Shown here: positions 16,968-25,903 of the stretch, piece after piece
Position numbering within the stretch: the stretch's first letter is position 1
Layout of the letters: every line of letters starts with the position of its first letter
NCBI RefSeq assembly: GCF_013823385.1
Contig: NZ_PNMA01000011.1
Span: 42,734-106,733, forward strand
From: Hyphomonas sp.
GTDB taxonomy: Bacteria; Pseudomonadota; Alphaproteobacteria; Caulobacterales; Hyphomonadaceae
Direction: 5' to 3'
DNA: 64,000 nucleotides
Program-made: the position numbers and the translations under genes
The notes under the pieces: model-generated
What the model was told of the DNA's origin: nothing
Database searches by the model: none
Seen by the model: the letters and a program-made list of their open reading frames with translations, nothing else

Positions 16968-17087
16968 CCACACCCTATCCCTCCCCACATTTGTGGGGAG
17001 GGGACCTGTTGCGTTTTGGGGAGAGGGACGGTTTCGGCGAAGGGTGACTGGCCCCCTCCCCGCTGGCGGGGAGGGATAGGGTGGGGG
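16968..17087. repeat. Palindromic repeat family A, copy 2
   Basis: Same two-hairpin structure as copy 1, with the core GGGGACCTGTTGCG and GGTTTCGGCG and loops ACATTTGT (left) and GCTGGC (right). It accounts for most of the otherwise gene-free stretch 16853-17187. Confidence 0.8.
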
Positions 17088-17140
17088 CGCTATCGGCTTG
17101 CTGCGCCCTCGGAGTTTTTCGTGGAAGGCTCCAAGGGCGC

Positions 17141-17190
17141 TCCAGGGACAGACTTGGACAAATCCGGACAAATCCGGACAGGTCCGGTCA
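17141..17190. repeat. Five in-register 10-bp direct repeats
   Basis: Five consecutive decamers end in GGACA or a variant (consensus AATCCGGACA; the third and fourth are identical). The period is exactly 10 bp, close to one helical turn. The last decamer overlaps the stop codon of the phosphodiesterase gene. The purpose is unknown. Confidence 0.6.
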
Positions 17191-18171
17191 CGGGGTGGCG
17201 CAGGTGGCCCAGCCTTGGTCGTCAGCGGTCAGCCATTCGGCGACCTTGTAGGGTTCATCGGTGGCGATGAGGACGACGCCGTCATCGACGAGGCGCTGGT
17301 ATTCGCTGCCATCGCCATCGGCCCAGTATTGATCGTCGAGGCGTTCGCCGGGGCGGCCGAGGGTGCCGAAGGCGGGCTCGACGCCTTCGGCGAGGAGGCG
17401 GGCATAGGCGGCGGGGTCGGGCTCGCGGGTGCCGGTCCAGGCGACGAGGCGGCTGCGGTCGATGCCGAGGCCTTCGAGGCGTTCGATGTCGCGCCCGCCA
17501 AAGGCCGAGGCGGTCATCATCGCGCCGGGGGCGACACGGGCGATTTCGGCGGCTTCCTCATCCGAATAGGAGATCATGAGGACATTGCCTTCGGCGCCGG
17601 CGGCCACGACGGCGGCCCAGATATTGGCGAAGGAGGTGGTCTTCTTCCGGTCAAGCTCGACGATGGCGCCCGTATTGCGCGCCCAGATCAGGGCGTCGGT
17701 CAGCTTGGGCGGGTGAAACTCCGTCACCTCGCCGGTGATGTCCTTCAGGCGGTAGCCGGCGATGGTGGCCCAGTCAGTATCGGAATTGTAGCCGGTGGCC
17801 TCGATGGTGCGGCCGAAGCGGTCGTCATGGTGGAGGAAGAGGACGCCGTCGCGGCTTTCGGCAACGTCGATCTCGAAGACGCGGATGCCGCGCTCGAAGC
17901 CGTATTGCATCGTTTCAATCGCGTTTTCCGGATAGCCCACGGCCGGGCCGCCGCGATGGGCCGCCACGAGGACGCCGCCTGTCTCGCGCAGGCAGTTGAA
18001 GAAATCGGGCAGCGGGGCGGTCAGCGCCGTGCTCATCGCGGCGGGCGCGCTGCCGGGATCGGCGGTCTCGATGGGCGTGTCGACCGGATCTGTGGCCGGG
18101 GAGGCGGCCGGGGCCTCACTGCAGGCGGCCAGGAGGAGGGCCGACAGGCCCGCGATCAGAAGCCGTGACAT
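17188..18171 (-). CDS. Glycerophosphodiester phosphodiesterase family lipoprotein
   Basis: A 327-residue lipoprotein (LLLAACSEA lipobox) with a GDPD TIM barrel. Visible active-site motifs are HRGGPAVGYPEN near residue 70, EIDVAESRDGVLFLHHD near 100 and VELDRK near 172. Family members hydrolyse glycerophosphodiesters to glycerol 3-phosphate and alcohol with a divalent metal. The Cys in FFNCLRE and the C-terminal WATCATP could form a disulfide, consistent with a periplasmic location. The linker after the lipobox is Ala/Pro/Asp-rich. The gene stands alone, divergent from the acyl-CoA ligase. Confidence 0.88.
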   Translation of the reverse strand: MSRLLIAGLSALLLAACSEAPAASPATDPVDTPIETADPGSAPAAMSTALTAPLPDFFNCLRETGGVLVAAHRGGPAVGYPENAIETMQYGFERGIRVFEIDVAESRDGVLFLHHDDRFGRTIEATGYNSDTDWATIAGYRLKDITGEVTEFHPPKLTDALIWARNTGAIVELDRKKTTSFANIWAAVVAAGAEGNVLMISYSDEEAAEIARVAPGAMMTASAFGGRDIERLEGLGIDRSRLVAWTGTREPDPAAYARLLAEGVEPAFGTLGRPGERLDDQYWADGDGSEYQRLVDDGVVLIATDEPYKVAEWLTADDQGWATCATP

Positions 18172-18291
18172 CAGCGTTGTCCTTTCCTTGCGTCAGCGCG
18201 TCTGCCCGAATAGACAGGGCTTTGAAAAATCACAAGACACGACCCTGCGCAGAGACAGCGAAGACAAAACCTATTCCGGAGGAAGAGTTAC

Positions 18292-19917
18292 ATGAAAGGC
18301 ATTATGCAGGACTGGCCGCTGACGGTGGACAAGATCCTCGAACATGCGCGTCTGCAGCACGGCAACCGCGAGATCATCACGCGCCGCGTGGAAGGCAATA
18401 TCGCGCGGATCACCTATTCTGATCTTTATGACCTGTCGAAACAGGTTTCGACGGCGCTGAAAGATGAGGGCATTGGCCTGGGCGACCGGGTGGCGACGCT
18501 GGGCTGGAACTCCGAGCGGCATATGGCGAGCTGGTATGGCACGATGGGCATCGGCGCCGTGCTGCACACGATCAACCCGCGCCTGCACCCCGACCAGATC
18601 GCCTGGATCGCCAACCATGCCGAAGACAAGGTTCTGATCTTCGACAAGACCTTCCTGCCGATCGTGGAAGCGATCAAGGACAAGCTGGAAACGGTGAAGA
18701 CCTTCGTGATCTATGCCGGCGCCGACACGATGCCGGAGAATACGCTCGGCGCGATTGCCTTCGACATCTGGATTGACGGGCGCAGCAAGAGCGTGCGCTG
18801 GGGCGACTTCCCGGAAGATACCGCCTGCGGGCTTTGCTATACCTCCGGCACGACGGGCAATCCCAAGGGCGTGCTCTATTCCCACCGCTCCAATGTGCTG
18901 CACACGCTGGTGACGATGGGCAAGGATGCGATGGGCATGGGGGCTTCGGACTCGGTGATGCCGGTGGTGCCGATGTTCCATGCCAATGCCTGGGGGCTGG
19001 CGATGTCCTGCCCGGCGACGGGGGCCAATATGGTGATGCCCGGCGCGCAGATGGACGGGGCCTCGATCTATGAACTTCTGAACACGGAGAAAGTGTCGAT
19101 CACCGCAGCGGTGCCGACCGTGTGGCTGATGCTGCTGACGCATCTCCAGCAGAATGATCTGAAACTGCCTTACCTGAAGAAGGTGCTGATCGGCGGCTCG
19201 GCGATCCCGGAGAAGATCCTGCGGGCGTTTGAGGAGGAGTATGAGGTGGATGTGGTCCATGCCTGGGGCATGACCGAGACTTCGCCCCTGGGAACCCTCG
19301 GCGCGCTGCCGCCGCATCTTGAAGATGCGCCGGTGGAAGAGCGCATGAAGCAGAAGCTGAAACAGGGCCGCCCGCCCTTTGGCGTGGAGCTGCGCCTGGT
19401 CGATGATGATGGGGTGGAACTGCCGCGCGATGGCAAGACGTCTGGCCGTCTGCTGGTGCGCGGGGCGGCGATTGCGGCGGGCTATTTCAAGGGCGCCGGC
19501 GGGCATGTTCTGGATGCGGAGGGCTGGTTTGATACCGGCGACGTCGCCACCATCGACGAGATCGGCACGATGACGATCACCGACCGGGCAAAGGATGTGA
19601 TCAAGTCCGGCGGGGAGTGGATTTCCTCCATCGACATCGAGAATATCGCCGTGGGGCATCCGAAGGTAGCGAACGCGGCAGCGATTGGCATCTACCATCC
19701 CAAATGGGATGAGCGCCCGCTGCTGATCGTGCAGCCGGCGGCCGGGGAAAATCCGACCAAGGAAGAAATCCTCAAGAGCCTCGAAGGCAAGATCGCCAAA
19801 TGGTGGACGCCCGATGATGTGCAGTTTGTGGAGAGCATTCCGCTGGGCGCCACCGGCAAGATCAACAAGCTGGCCCTGCGCGAGAAGTTCAAGGACTACA
19901 AGCTGCCAACGGCTTGA
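18292..19917 (+). CDS. Medium/long-chain acyl-CoA ligase (AMP-binding)
   Basis: A 541-residue ANL-superfamily enzyme. The P-loop [12 protein letters not shown] lies near residue 183, the GWFDTGD motif near 408 and the catalytic Lys in GATGKINK near 525. It activates fatty acids to acyl-CoA via acyl-adenylate. The pattern ([17 protein letters not shown]) is that of the AlkK/FadD-like medium-chain branch. GGAGGAAG precedes the ATG. A run of ten G follows the stop codon directly. Confidence 0.92.
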   Translation: MKGIMQDWPLTVDKILEHARLQHGNREIITRRVEGNIARITYSDLYDLSKQVSTALKDEGIGLGDRVATLGWNSERHMASWYGTMGIGAVLHTINPRLHPDQIAWIANHAEDKVLIFDKTFLPIVEAIKDKLETVKTFVIYAGADTMPENTLGAIAFDIWIDGRSKSVRWGDFPEDTACGLCYTSGTTGNPKGVLYSHRSNVLHTLVTMGKDAMGMGASDSVMPVVPMFHANAWGLAMSCPATGANMVMPGAQMDGASIYELLNTEKVSITAAVPTVWLMLLTHLQQNDLKLPYLKKVLIGGSAIPEKILRAFEEEYEVDVVHAWGMTETSPLGTLGALPPHLEDAPVEERMKQKLKQGRPPFGVELRLVDDDGVELPRDGKTSGRLLVRGAAIAAGYFKGAGGHVLDAEGWFDTGDVATIDEIGTMTITDRAKDVIKSGGEWISSIDIENIAVGHPKVANAAAIGIYHPKWDERPLLIVQPAAGENPTKEEILKSLEGKIAKWWTPDDVQFVESIPLGATGKINKLALREKFKDYKLPTA

Positions 19918-19945
19918 GGGGGGGGGGCTGGACGCTTCCTTTCTG

Positions 19946-20043
19946 CCGTCATCCCGGAAAGCGCCCTGGCGCTTGTCCGGGACCCAGCTTGGCTGGACCT
20001 GGGTCCCGGTCTTTGTGCCTGCGGCACAAAACCGGGATGACGG
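19946..20043. repeat. Palindromic repeat family C, copy 1
   Basis: Starts CCGTCATCCCGG and ends CCGGGATGACGG, with inner CCGGGACCCAG and CTGGGTCCCGG arms, so two nested inverted repeats. Copies 2 and 3 are at 22241-22344 and 26421-26516. It lies between two genes on the same strand. Confidence 0.8.
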
Positions 20044-20140
20044 AGGTCAGCTTTATTGCCGCCGCCCCATCCCTGACACCGCGCCTCATTGCGGGGCGGG
20101 GCAAAATCGCTAGGGTCGCGCGCGAAGCATGAGGACGGCG

Positions 20141-21037
20141 ATGAGCGACACTCCACAGACAGGCAATGAGCCGGCAGGCTGGCGCGGCAAGCTGGCCGGG
20201 GTGGCGCTGCTGGCGGCGATCGGCGCGGTGGTGTGGTTTGGCGTGGCGGCGCTGGGCACGCGGGCGGGCCTCTGGAGCTGGCAGACGGGTCTGGAGACGC
20301 TGACGCTGAAGTTCGGGCCGCCGCTGGTCTGGGCGGTGATCGGCCTGTCGGTTGCGGCGGGCATTGCGGCGCTGGCGAAGGCGCCGCGCAAGCGGCCCTT
20401 CATGATGGCGATGGCGGCGCTGCTGGTGTCCGGCCTCACAATGGGGCGGCTGGCCGCGCATGAGGGCCAGATGGACCGCCTGCCGCCGTTGCACGACATC
20501 CAGACCGACTGGAGCAATCCCATCGCCCCGAGTGACGCGCTGGTGACGGAGCGAGAAGCGGCGGGCGCGCAGAACGCGATTGAGGAGGATCCGCTGATTT
20601 CGGCGGCGGCTGAGGCGCGCTGGCCGGGGCTTTCCGGGCGGCGGGTGGCCGAGGTGCAGGAAGAGGCCGAATTTGTGCCGGGCGAGCAGAAATCGCCGCG
20701 CGCAACGCCCTATCCCAAGCTCGCGCCGCTGATCGCGCCGGGCAGCATGGCAGAGGGCTATGCCGCCGCGCTGGCGGCTGTGGAAGGCAAGGGCTGGGAC
20801 ATCGTGCTGGCCGATCCTGAAGCGGGCCTGATCGAGGCGACCGAGACCAGCTTCTGGTATGGCTTCAAGGATGACATTCTCATCCGTATACGGCCCGATG
20901 AAGCGGGGGTGCGGATTGACGTGCGCTCGGTGAGCCGGGTGGGCCTGTCAGACCTTGGCGTCAACGCCAAGCGCGTGCGCAACCTGCTGGACGAGCTGGA
21001 AGTGCGCCTCAACAAGGCCGCGCCCCCGCCGGGCTGA
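20141..21037 (+). CDS. DUF1499 family membrane-anchored protein
   Basis: A 298-residue protein with three N-terminal hydrophobic helices (LAGVALLAAIGAVVWFGVAA; LVWAVIGLSVAAGIAAL; PFMMAMAALLVSGLTMG), followed by a soluble DUF1499 domain: HDIQTDWSNP, AEGYAAALAAVEGKGWDIV, TSFWYGFKDDILIRIRP and the closing SVSRVGLSDLGVNAKRVRNL. These are the standard family blocks; the function is unknown. The ATG at 20141 is preferred to the one at 20129 because GAGG lies at the right distance. Confidence 0.82.
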   Translation: MSDTPQTGNEPAGWRGKLAGVALLAAIGAVVWFGVAALGTRAGLWSWQTGLETLTLKFGPPLVWAVIGLSVAAGIAALAKAPRKRPFMMAMAALLVSGLTMGRLAAHEGQMDRLPPLHDIQTDWSNPIAPSDALVTEREAAGAQNAIEEDPLISAAAEARWPGLSGRRVAEVQEEAEFVPGEQKSPRATPYPKLAPLIAPGSMAEGYAAALAAVEGKGWDIVLADPEAGLIEATETSFWYGFKDDILIRIRPDEAGVRIDVRSVSRVGLSDLGVNAKRVRNLLDELEVRLNKAAPPPG

Positions 21038-21040
21038 AGC

Positions 21041-21514
21041 TTACTCCCCGGCGAAGGGATCGGCCCAGGTCTGCATCGTGTCTTCGGTGATGAGGCTGCG
21101 GTTTGGCTCGGCGCCCCAGCACATCTGGGAGCAGGAGCCGGCATGGTAGCGCCCGTCTTCATCCTGCGACACGGCCACGGCGTTGAGGCCCTCGAAGCTG
21201 AACGTCACCCCGCAGGCCGCAGAATTGGAAGCGCTCCGCACCATGACATATTTGGGCATGTCGCCCTTCAGGCTGCGCGTCACCTTGAAGAGGTAAACCA
21301 GCTGCGGCGGGTATTCGAAACCGCCCTCGGTCTCGGCCGGGAAGTTTCCCGTCGCCGGCTTGCGCACCGAGATCAGCTCGCCGACGAAGGCGCCGGCGGT
21401 GTATTCGCTTTCGAGCAGCGGGGGCTGGCTGTCACAGGGCAGGCAGCTGCAGGCGAGCGCGGCGGGGGCGGATACGGCAGCCAGAGCGGCAAGGGCGGCG
21501 AGGGGCTTCAGCAT
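21041..21514 (-). CDS. TIMP-like (NTR-fold) secreted protein
   Basis: The 157-residue protein has a signal peptide ending PAALA, so the mature N-terminus would be CSCLPC. A free N-terminal Cys-X-Cys is the hallmark of tissue inhibitor of metalloproteinase-like NTR domains. The following pattern (YTAGAFVGELISV, VYLFKVTRSLKGD, NSAACGVTF, HAGSCSQMCW) gives six cysteines suited to three disulfides. Bacterial TIMP-like proteins have no established role. The start at 21514 follows AAGGAG on the minus strand. It converges on the DUF1499 gene with 3 bp between stops. Confidence 0.7.
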   Translation of the reverse strand: MLKPLAALAALAAVSAPAALACSCLPCDSQPPLLESEYTAGAFVGELISVRKPATGNFPAETEGGFEYPPQLVYLFKVTRSLKGDMPKYVMVRSASNSAACGVTFSFEGLNAVAVSQDEDGRYHAGSCSQMCWGAEPNRSLITEDTMQTWADPFAGE

Positions 21515-21600
21515 GGAGGGTCTCCTTTGGGGGCAGCCTGCCAGAACGCGCTGAACTTGGCCAGAGTTCCAGATCGCCGGTTTGATTGACCTATCGGATG

Positions 21601-21703
21601 GCTCATGCTGAGCGTCCTTCGCCTGGCTCAGGATGAGGGTCGAAGGACGAGCCGGGGCTAGCGTTGCGCTGTGGGGCCATCCTTCGACTTCGCTCAGGAT
21701 GAG
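21601..21703. repeat. Inverted repeat family D, copy 1
   Basis: Contains CATCCTTCGACTTCGCTCAG followed by GATGAG, and a diverged inverted copy (CTCATGCTGAGCGTCCTTCG) 60 bp earlier. Copies 2 and 3 are at 31836-31912 and 60184-60260. This is a repeat known by pattern from many alphaproteobacteria. Confidence 0.75.
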
Positions 21704-21723
21704 TGTTGTGGAAAGTGGTGAGC

Positions 21724-22197
21724 CTACCGTTTCAAATTCAACTCTTCCATCGTGCGGATGGCCTTGGCGGCGGAGACGCGGACGAGGTGGCGGCCTTTTT
21801 CGTCGCGCCAGTCGGCCTCGACGAAGCCGGAGGTCTTGCCGCGCGAGATGAGGCGGCCTTCGATGGTGATGAGGCCATTGGGCACCGGGCGGAAGATGCG
21901 GGTCTGCAGCTCGGTGGTGGTGAACCACTCGCCTTCTTCCAGGGCGCTCGCCATCGTCATCGAGACGATGTGATCGGAGAGGCCGGCGACCCAGCCGCCG
22001 AACACGCGGTCCGGGCCGATGTCGCGGCTGCCATCATTGGGCCATTCATAATAGACGCGGCCATAGGAGACTTCCTTCAGCCAGTCCTGCGGGCGGATGC
22101 CGAGATTGCGGATGCCGGGGGGCAGTTCCCATTCGCCCGAGCGCAGGCGCTTGAAGAAGGCCTCCTGCTGGGCGGACATTTGCGTGCGGGGGGTCAT
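21724..22197 (-). CDS. PaaI-type hotdog thioesterase
   Basis: A 157-residue hotdog protein. The long helix lies in VFGGWVAGLSDHIVSMTMASALEEG and is followed by strands TTTELQTRIFRPVP and LITIEGRLISRGKTSGFVEAD. The segment from GGWVAGLSD resembles the PaaI-type active-site helix. It probably hydrolyses an acyl-CoA; the substrate is unknown. It is downstream of an SDR gene on the same strand, separated by a family C repeat, so cotranscription is possible but not assured. Confidence 0.8.
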   Translation of the reverse strand: MTPRTQMSAQQEAFFKRLRSGEWELPPGIRNLGIRPQDWLKEVSYGRVYYEWPNDGSRDIGPDRVFGGWVAGLSDHIVSMTMASALEEGEWFTTTELQTRIFRPVPNGLITIEGRLISRGKTSGFVEADWRDEKGRHLVRVSAAKAIRTMEELNLKR

Positions 22198-22240
22198 GTT
22201 TGGGTACGGAGCTTTCAGATGGGTTCGCGGCTTTGGGGGA

Positions 22241-22344
22241 CGTCATCCCGGAATTTGCGCAGCAAATGTCCGGGACCCAGAAGCAACCTTTTTGGTTTCA
22301 AGGGCTGGGTCCCGGTCTTCACCTTCGGTGAAACCGGGATGACG
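22241..22344. repeat. Palindromic repeat family C, copy 2
   Basis: CGTCATCCCGGAATTTGC at the left and ACCGGGATGACG at the right, with an inner CCGGGACCCAG / CTGGGTCCCGG pair. It lies between the SDR and thioesterase genes. Confidence 0.8.
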
Positions 22345-22371
22345 CCCCGAGCACATGTTTTCCTCAACGGA

Positions 22372-23139
22372 TCAGGTAACCGTGGCGCCGCCATCGACGA
22401 CGAGCATCTGGCCGGTCATGTAGCTGCCGGCCTTCGAGGCGAGGTAGACGGCGGCGCCCGCGATTTCTTCCGGCTCGCCGATGCGCTTCAGCGGGGTGCC
22501 GGTGAGGGAGCGTTTGAGGGTTTCGGGGTTTTCCCAGAGGGCCTTGGCGAAGTCGGTCTTGATCAGGCCCGGCGCGATGCAGTTGACGCGGATATTGTCG
22601 GCGCCGAACTCGGTAGCGAGGTTGCGGGCTAGCTGGAAGTCGGCTGCCTTGGAGATGTTGTAGGCGCCGATGATCGGGGTGCCGCGCAGGCCGCCGATGG
22701 AGGAGACGATGATGATGGCGCCGTCTTTCCGGGCCTGCATCTGGGGGGCAACCATCTGCACCAGCCAGTGATTGGAGATGATGTTGTTCTGCAGGATCTT
22801 GGTGAACTGATCATCCGAGATGCCGGCCATCGGGCCATAATAGGGGTTGGAGGCGGCATTGCAGACGAGGATGTCGATCTTGCCGAAGGTCTTGTTGGTT
22901 TCGTCGACCAGGGCCTGAAGGTCTTCTTTTGAGGAGATGTTGGCGGGGATGGCAATGGCGGTGCCGTCACCATGCTTCTTGTTGATTTCGGCGGCGACTT
23001 CCTCGCACGGGCCGGGCTTGCGCGAGGAGATGACGACGCGGGCGCCCTGATCGGCCATCGCCTCGGCAATGGCGCGGCCGATGCCGCGGGACGAACCGGT
23101 GATGATGGCGGTTTTGCCGGTAAGATCGAACAGGCTCAT
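22372..23139 (-). CDS. SDR family oxidoreductase
   Basis: A classical 255-residue short-chain dehydrogenase. The cofactor motif TGSSRGIG is near residue 15, CNAAS (variant of NNAG) near 90, Ser in VSSIGG near 141 and the catalytic pair in YNISK near 155. The end SYMTGQMLVVDGGATVT is typical. It reduces or oxidises a hydroxyl/carbonyl substrate with NAD(P)H. The downstream thioesterase and the general lipid-type neighbourhood hint at acyl-CoA metabolism, as inference only. AGAGGAG precedes the ATG. Confidence 0.92.
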   Translation of the reverse strand: MSLFDLTGKTAIITGSSRGIGRAIAEAMADQGARVVISSRKPGPCEEVAAEINKKHGDGTAIAIPANISSKEDLQALVDETNKTFGKIDILVCNAASNPYYGPMAGISDDQFTKILQNNIISNHWLVQMVAPQMQARKDGAIIIVSSIGGLRGTPIIGAYNISKAADFQLARNLATEFGADNIRVNCIAPGLIKTDFAKALWENPETLKRSLTGTPLKRIGEPEEIAGAAVYLASKAGSYMTGQMLVVDGGATVT

Positions 23140-23257
23140 GGGGCGCTCCTCTTTGTATCGTGTTCAGGTTTCTTGGCTGGGCGCACGCTAGGGCGTACCT
23201 ATCAGAATCGCTAGGGGTTCCGTAAGGGAATTTCGGGAGGCAGGCCGCTGCGGCGAT

Positions 23258-23273
23258 TACGCAACTTTGCGTA
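23258..23273. promoter_or_regulatory. Palindromic operator candidate before TonB receptor operon
   Basis: A perfect dyad TACGCAA-CT-TTGCGTA, 30 nt before the ATG of the small Cys/His protein gene and close to a possible -10 (TATACC). A metal-responsive or other dimeric repressor is a reasonable guess. Confidence 0.45.
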
Positions 23274-23302
23274 TACCGGCGGCGCAGATAGACCACGGCC
23301 CG

Positions 23303-23713
23303 ATGTCGCGCCCCCTCACCGCCTCTCTGGCCCGCCTGTTGGCGGTTGCTGCCCTGCTGATCCAGGCCGTGATGCCTTGGGCAATGGCGGCGGCGGCCGA
23401 GCGTGCGCCCGGTCTGGTGGCCCATTACTGCTCGACACCGGGGGACGCCCCCGGCGCCGTGGCCATCGGCGCGGAGCTCTCCAGGCTGCTGGCCGAGAAG
23501 GAAGGCAAGCCGGGCAAGGCCGACCCGCCGCATGATTGCGGGGACTGTATGCTGGGCCAGCCGGTTCCGGTGCCCGGCGCGGTGACCTTCAAGGTGCCGG
23601 TGATGCAGCCGGTGCCGGCCGATGTGATCCTTTTCGAGGTGCGCTTTGTGGAGGTGGCCCGTGGGCCGCCGCTGGGCGCGCGGGCGCCGCCAATGCCGAC
23701 AGATACGATCTGA
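23303..23713 (+). CDS. Small exported Cys/His protein (DUF2946-like)
   Basis: A 136-residue protein with an N-terminal hydrophobic segment (LLAVAALLIQAVMPWAMAAA) and a HDCGDC motif in the second half, after a Cys in AHYCSTPG. Small proteins with a signal segment and a Cys-X2-Cys/His cluster placed just before a TonB receptor are typical of the DUF2946 group, thought to be tied to copper or other metals; that link is inferred here. The ATG at 23303 is chosen because the earlier frame part is outside the signal segment. The receptor follows after 70 bp on the same strand. Confidence 0.65.
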   Translation: MSRPLTASLARLLAVAALLIQAVMPWAMAAAAERAPGLVAHYCSTPGDAPGAVAIGAELSRLLAEKEGKPGKADPPHDCGDCMLGQPVPVPGAVTFKVPVMQPVPADVILFEVRFVEVARGPPLGARAPPMPTDTI

Positions 23714-23783
23714 GCGCTGCCCGGCCGACGGGCGGCAAAGCCGGGCGTGCCCGGACCTTATCTGTCTCGAAGAATCCAATCTC

Positions 23784-25799
23784 ATGAAACTTACATTCCA
23801 TCCGGGCTCCGCCGTGAGCCTGACCGCCCTGTCGCTGGCTCTGGGGGCCGTGCTGCCTGCCGCTGCGCAGGAGACCCTCGAAGACGCGCCGAAGATCGAA
23901 GAGACGATCCTCGTCACCTCCACCGCCCGCGCCGCCGCCGCGATGGAACAGGCCGCCAAGACGCCGGGCGGCACCGATGTCATTCCGTATGAAGAGTTTG
24001 CCGACCGTTTCCTCGTCTCGATGCGGGATACGCTCGGCTTCTCGCCGGGCGTCTACACCCAGCCGCGCTATGGCCAGGAAGTGCGGATTTCCATTCGCGG
24101 CTCCGGCATCAGCCGGGGCTTCCACATGCGGGGGCTGACGCTGCTGCAGGACGGGGCGCCGATCAACCTTGCCGATGACAATGGCGACTTCCAGGAGCTG
24201 GAGCCGATCTTCTTCGATCACCTTGAAGTCTATCGCGGGGCCAATGCGCTACGCTTTGGCTCGGGTACGCTGGGCGGGGCCGTCAATGGCGTGACGCCGA
24301 CCGGCGAGACCGCGCCGGGGGTCTATGTGCGCGCCGATGTTGGCAGCTTCGAGACCTATCGCGGGCTCGTTTCGGCGGGTGTGGCGCGGGGCAAGCTGGA
24401 CGCCTGGGGCGCGGTGAGCGCGGATACCTCCCATGGCGACCGGGACCATGTGCGCCGCGACTCGGTGCGCTTTCAGGGCAATCTGGGCTATCAGGTGACG
24501 GACGCGGTGAGCACGCGTTTCTATCTCAGCCTCAATGACATTGACCAGGAACTGCCCGGCGCGCTGACGCTGAGCGATGCCCTCAACAATCCGAAGAAGG
24601 GCAACTTCGCGGGCGATCAGGCACGGGACGTAAAGTCCGTCCGTGTGCAGAACCAGACGCGGATTATGCTGGGCGAGGGGGAGTTGGCGCTTGGCGTGTT
24701 CCTCAATGACAAGGACCTCTACCATCCGATCTTCCAGGTGCTGGACTACAGCTCGCAGGACCGGGGCATCTGGGCGCGGTATGACTGGGAGCGCGGCCCG
24801 TTTGCCCTGACGGTGGGCGCCGAAGCGCGGGAGGGCGAGACCGACGCCAAGCGCTATGTGAACCTCAATGGCCGCAGCGGCGCGCTGACCTTCCAGGCCG
24901 ATCAGGAGGCCTGGACGGCGAACGTCTATGCCGAAGGCCGCTACAGCGTGACCGATAAGCTGACCCTGATTGCCGGAGCGATCTATGCCGAGGGCGAGCG
25001 CGAGCAGCAGCTCAATTTCAATAATGGCGCGCCCACGGATGTTTTCGGCACCGCCAGCTTCGACGAATTCTCGCCGAAGTTCGGCCTGCTCTATGACCTC
25101 TCGCCGGAAATCCAGCTTTATGCCAATTACAGCCGCTCGGCCGAGTTCCCCGGTTTCAGCGAAGTGGCGCAGGTGGCAAGCTTCGTGCCGGTGGACGCGC
25201 AGACGGCCTGGACGGCAGAGATCGGCACGCGCGGGCGGGCCGGGATCGCGGCCTGGGACGTGTCGCTCTATTCGGCCGATATTGATGGCGAGATGCTGCA
25301 ATTCACCGTCGGCCCGGACATTCCGGCGTCCACCTTCAATGCCGGCAAGACCATCCACCGGGGCATTGAGGCGGGGCTTGATCTGGAGTTCACTGACTGG
25401 CTGACCCTGCGCCAGGTCTATCAGTATTCGGACTTCAGGTTTGACGGCGACGCCCAGTATGGCGACAATGCGCTGCCGGTGGTGCCCGAACATGTCTACC
25501 GGGCGGAGCTGCGCTTTACCCAGGACCGGTTCACGATTGCGCCGAACCTTGAATGGGTGCCCGAGGGCGCCTGGGCAGACTATACCAACACGACGCAGAC
25601 GGACGGCTACACCCTGCTGGGCGTGACCGGCAGCTATCAGGCAACCGGGAATATCGCCCTCTTCCTCGACGCGCGGAACCTCGCCGGGGAGAAGGCCGCC
25701 GGGGACATCTCGGCCGTGATCACGGCGGCGCCGGCTTCGGCGATCTACTATCCGGTGGAGCGGCGGGCCGTGTTCGGCGGCATCCGCGCGCGGTTCTGA
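23784..25799 (+). CDS. TonB-dependent outer-membrane receptor
   Basis: A 671-residue receptor: signal peptide ending PAAAQ, a TonB-box-like segment (EETILVTS) at about 32, the plug domain (SMRDTLGFSPGVY, SIRGSG, FHMRGLTLLQDGAPIN, EVYRGANALRFGSGTLGGAVN) to about 170, a 22-strand barrel and a C-terminal Phe (GIRARF). It imports a ligand, such as a metal chelate, with TonB energy. The plug style is that of the siderophore/metal group. The upstream Cys/His protein and palindrome suggest a metal-regulated pair. Confidence 0.92.
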   Translation: MKLTFHPGSAVSLTALSLALGAVLPAAAQETLEDAPKIEETILVTSTARAAAAMEQAAKTPGGTDVIPYEEFADRFLVSMRDTLGFSPGVYTQPRYGQEVRISIRGSGISRGFHMRGLTLLQDGAPINLADDNGDFQELEPIFFDHLEVYRGANALRFGSGTLGGAVNGVTPTGETAPGVYVRADVGSFETYRGLVSAGVARGKLDAWGAVSADTSHGDRDHVRRDSVRFQGNLGYQVTDAVSTRFYLSLNDIDQELPGALTLSDALNNPKKGNFAGDQARDVKSVRVQNQTRIMLGEGELALGVFLNDKDLYHPIFQVLDYSSQDRGIWARYDWERGPFALTVGAEAREGETDAKRYVNLNGRSGALTFQADQEAWTANVYAEGRYSVTDKLTLIAGAIYAEGEREQQLNFNNGAPTDVFGTASFDEFSPKFGLLYDLSPEIQLYANYSRSAEFPGFSEVAQVASFVPVDAQTAWTAEIGTRGRAGIAAWDVSLYSADIDGEMLQFTVGPDIPASTFNAGKTIHRGIEAGLDLEFTDWLTLRQVYQYSDFRFDGDAQYGDNALPVVPEHVYRAELRFTQDRFTIAPNLEWVPEGAWADYTNTTQTDGYTLLGVTGSYQATGNIALFLDARNLAGEKAAGDISAVITAAPASAIYYPVERRAVFGGIRARF

Positions 25800-25903
25800 T
25801 CCGGCGGGCTGCGGGCTTCCCCTTTGCGGGCGGCCTGCAGCCCTGCTTGCCAGACCTACCCTTGACGGCGCAGACTGCCCTCAGGACTTGAAGGGAGGGT
25901 TTC

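Noticed and set aside
16315..17190. CRISPR-like array from clustered repeats
   Set aside because: The repeats are palindromic elements of different families and a 10-bp tandem, without regular spacers or cas genes.
18271..19698. 475-codon minus-strand open frame
   Set aside because: Antisense to the acyl-CoA ligase, His/Arg-rich, no motif.
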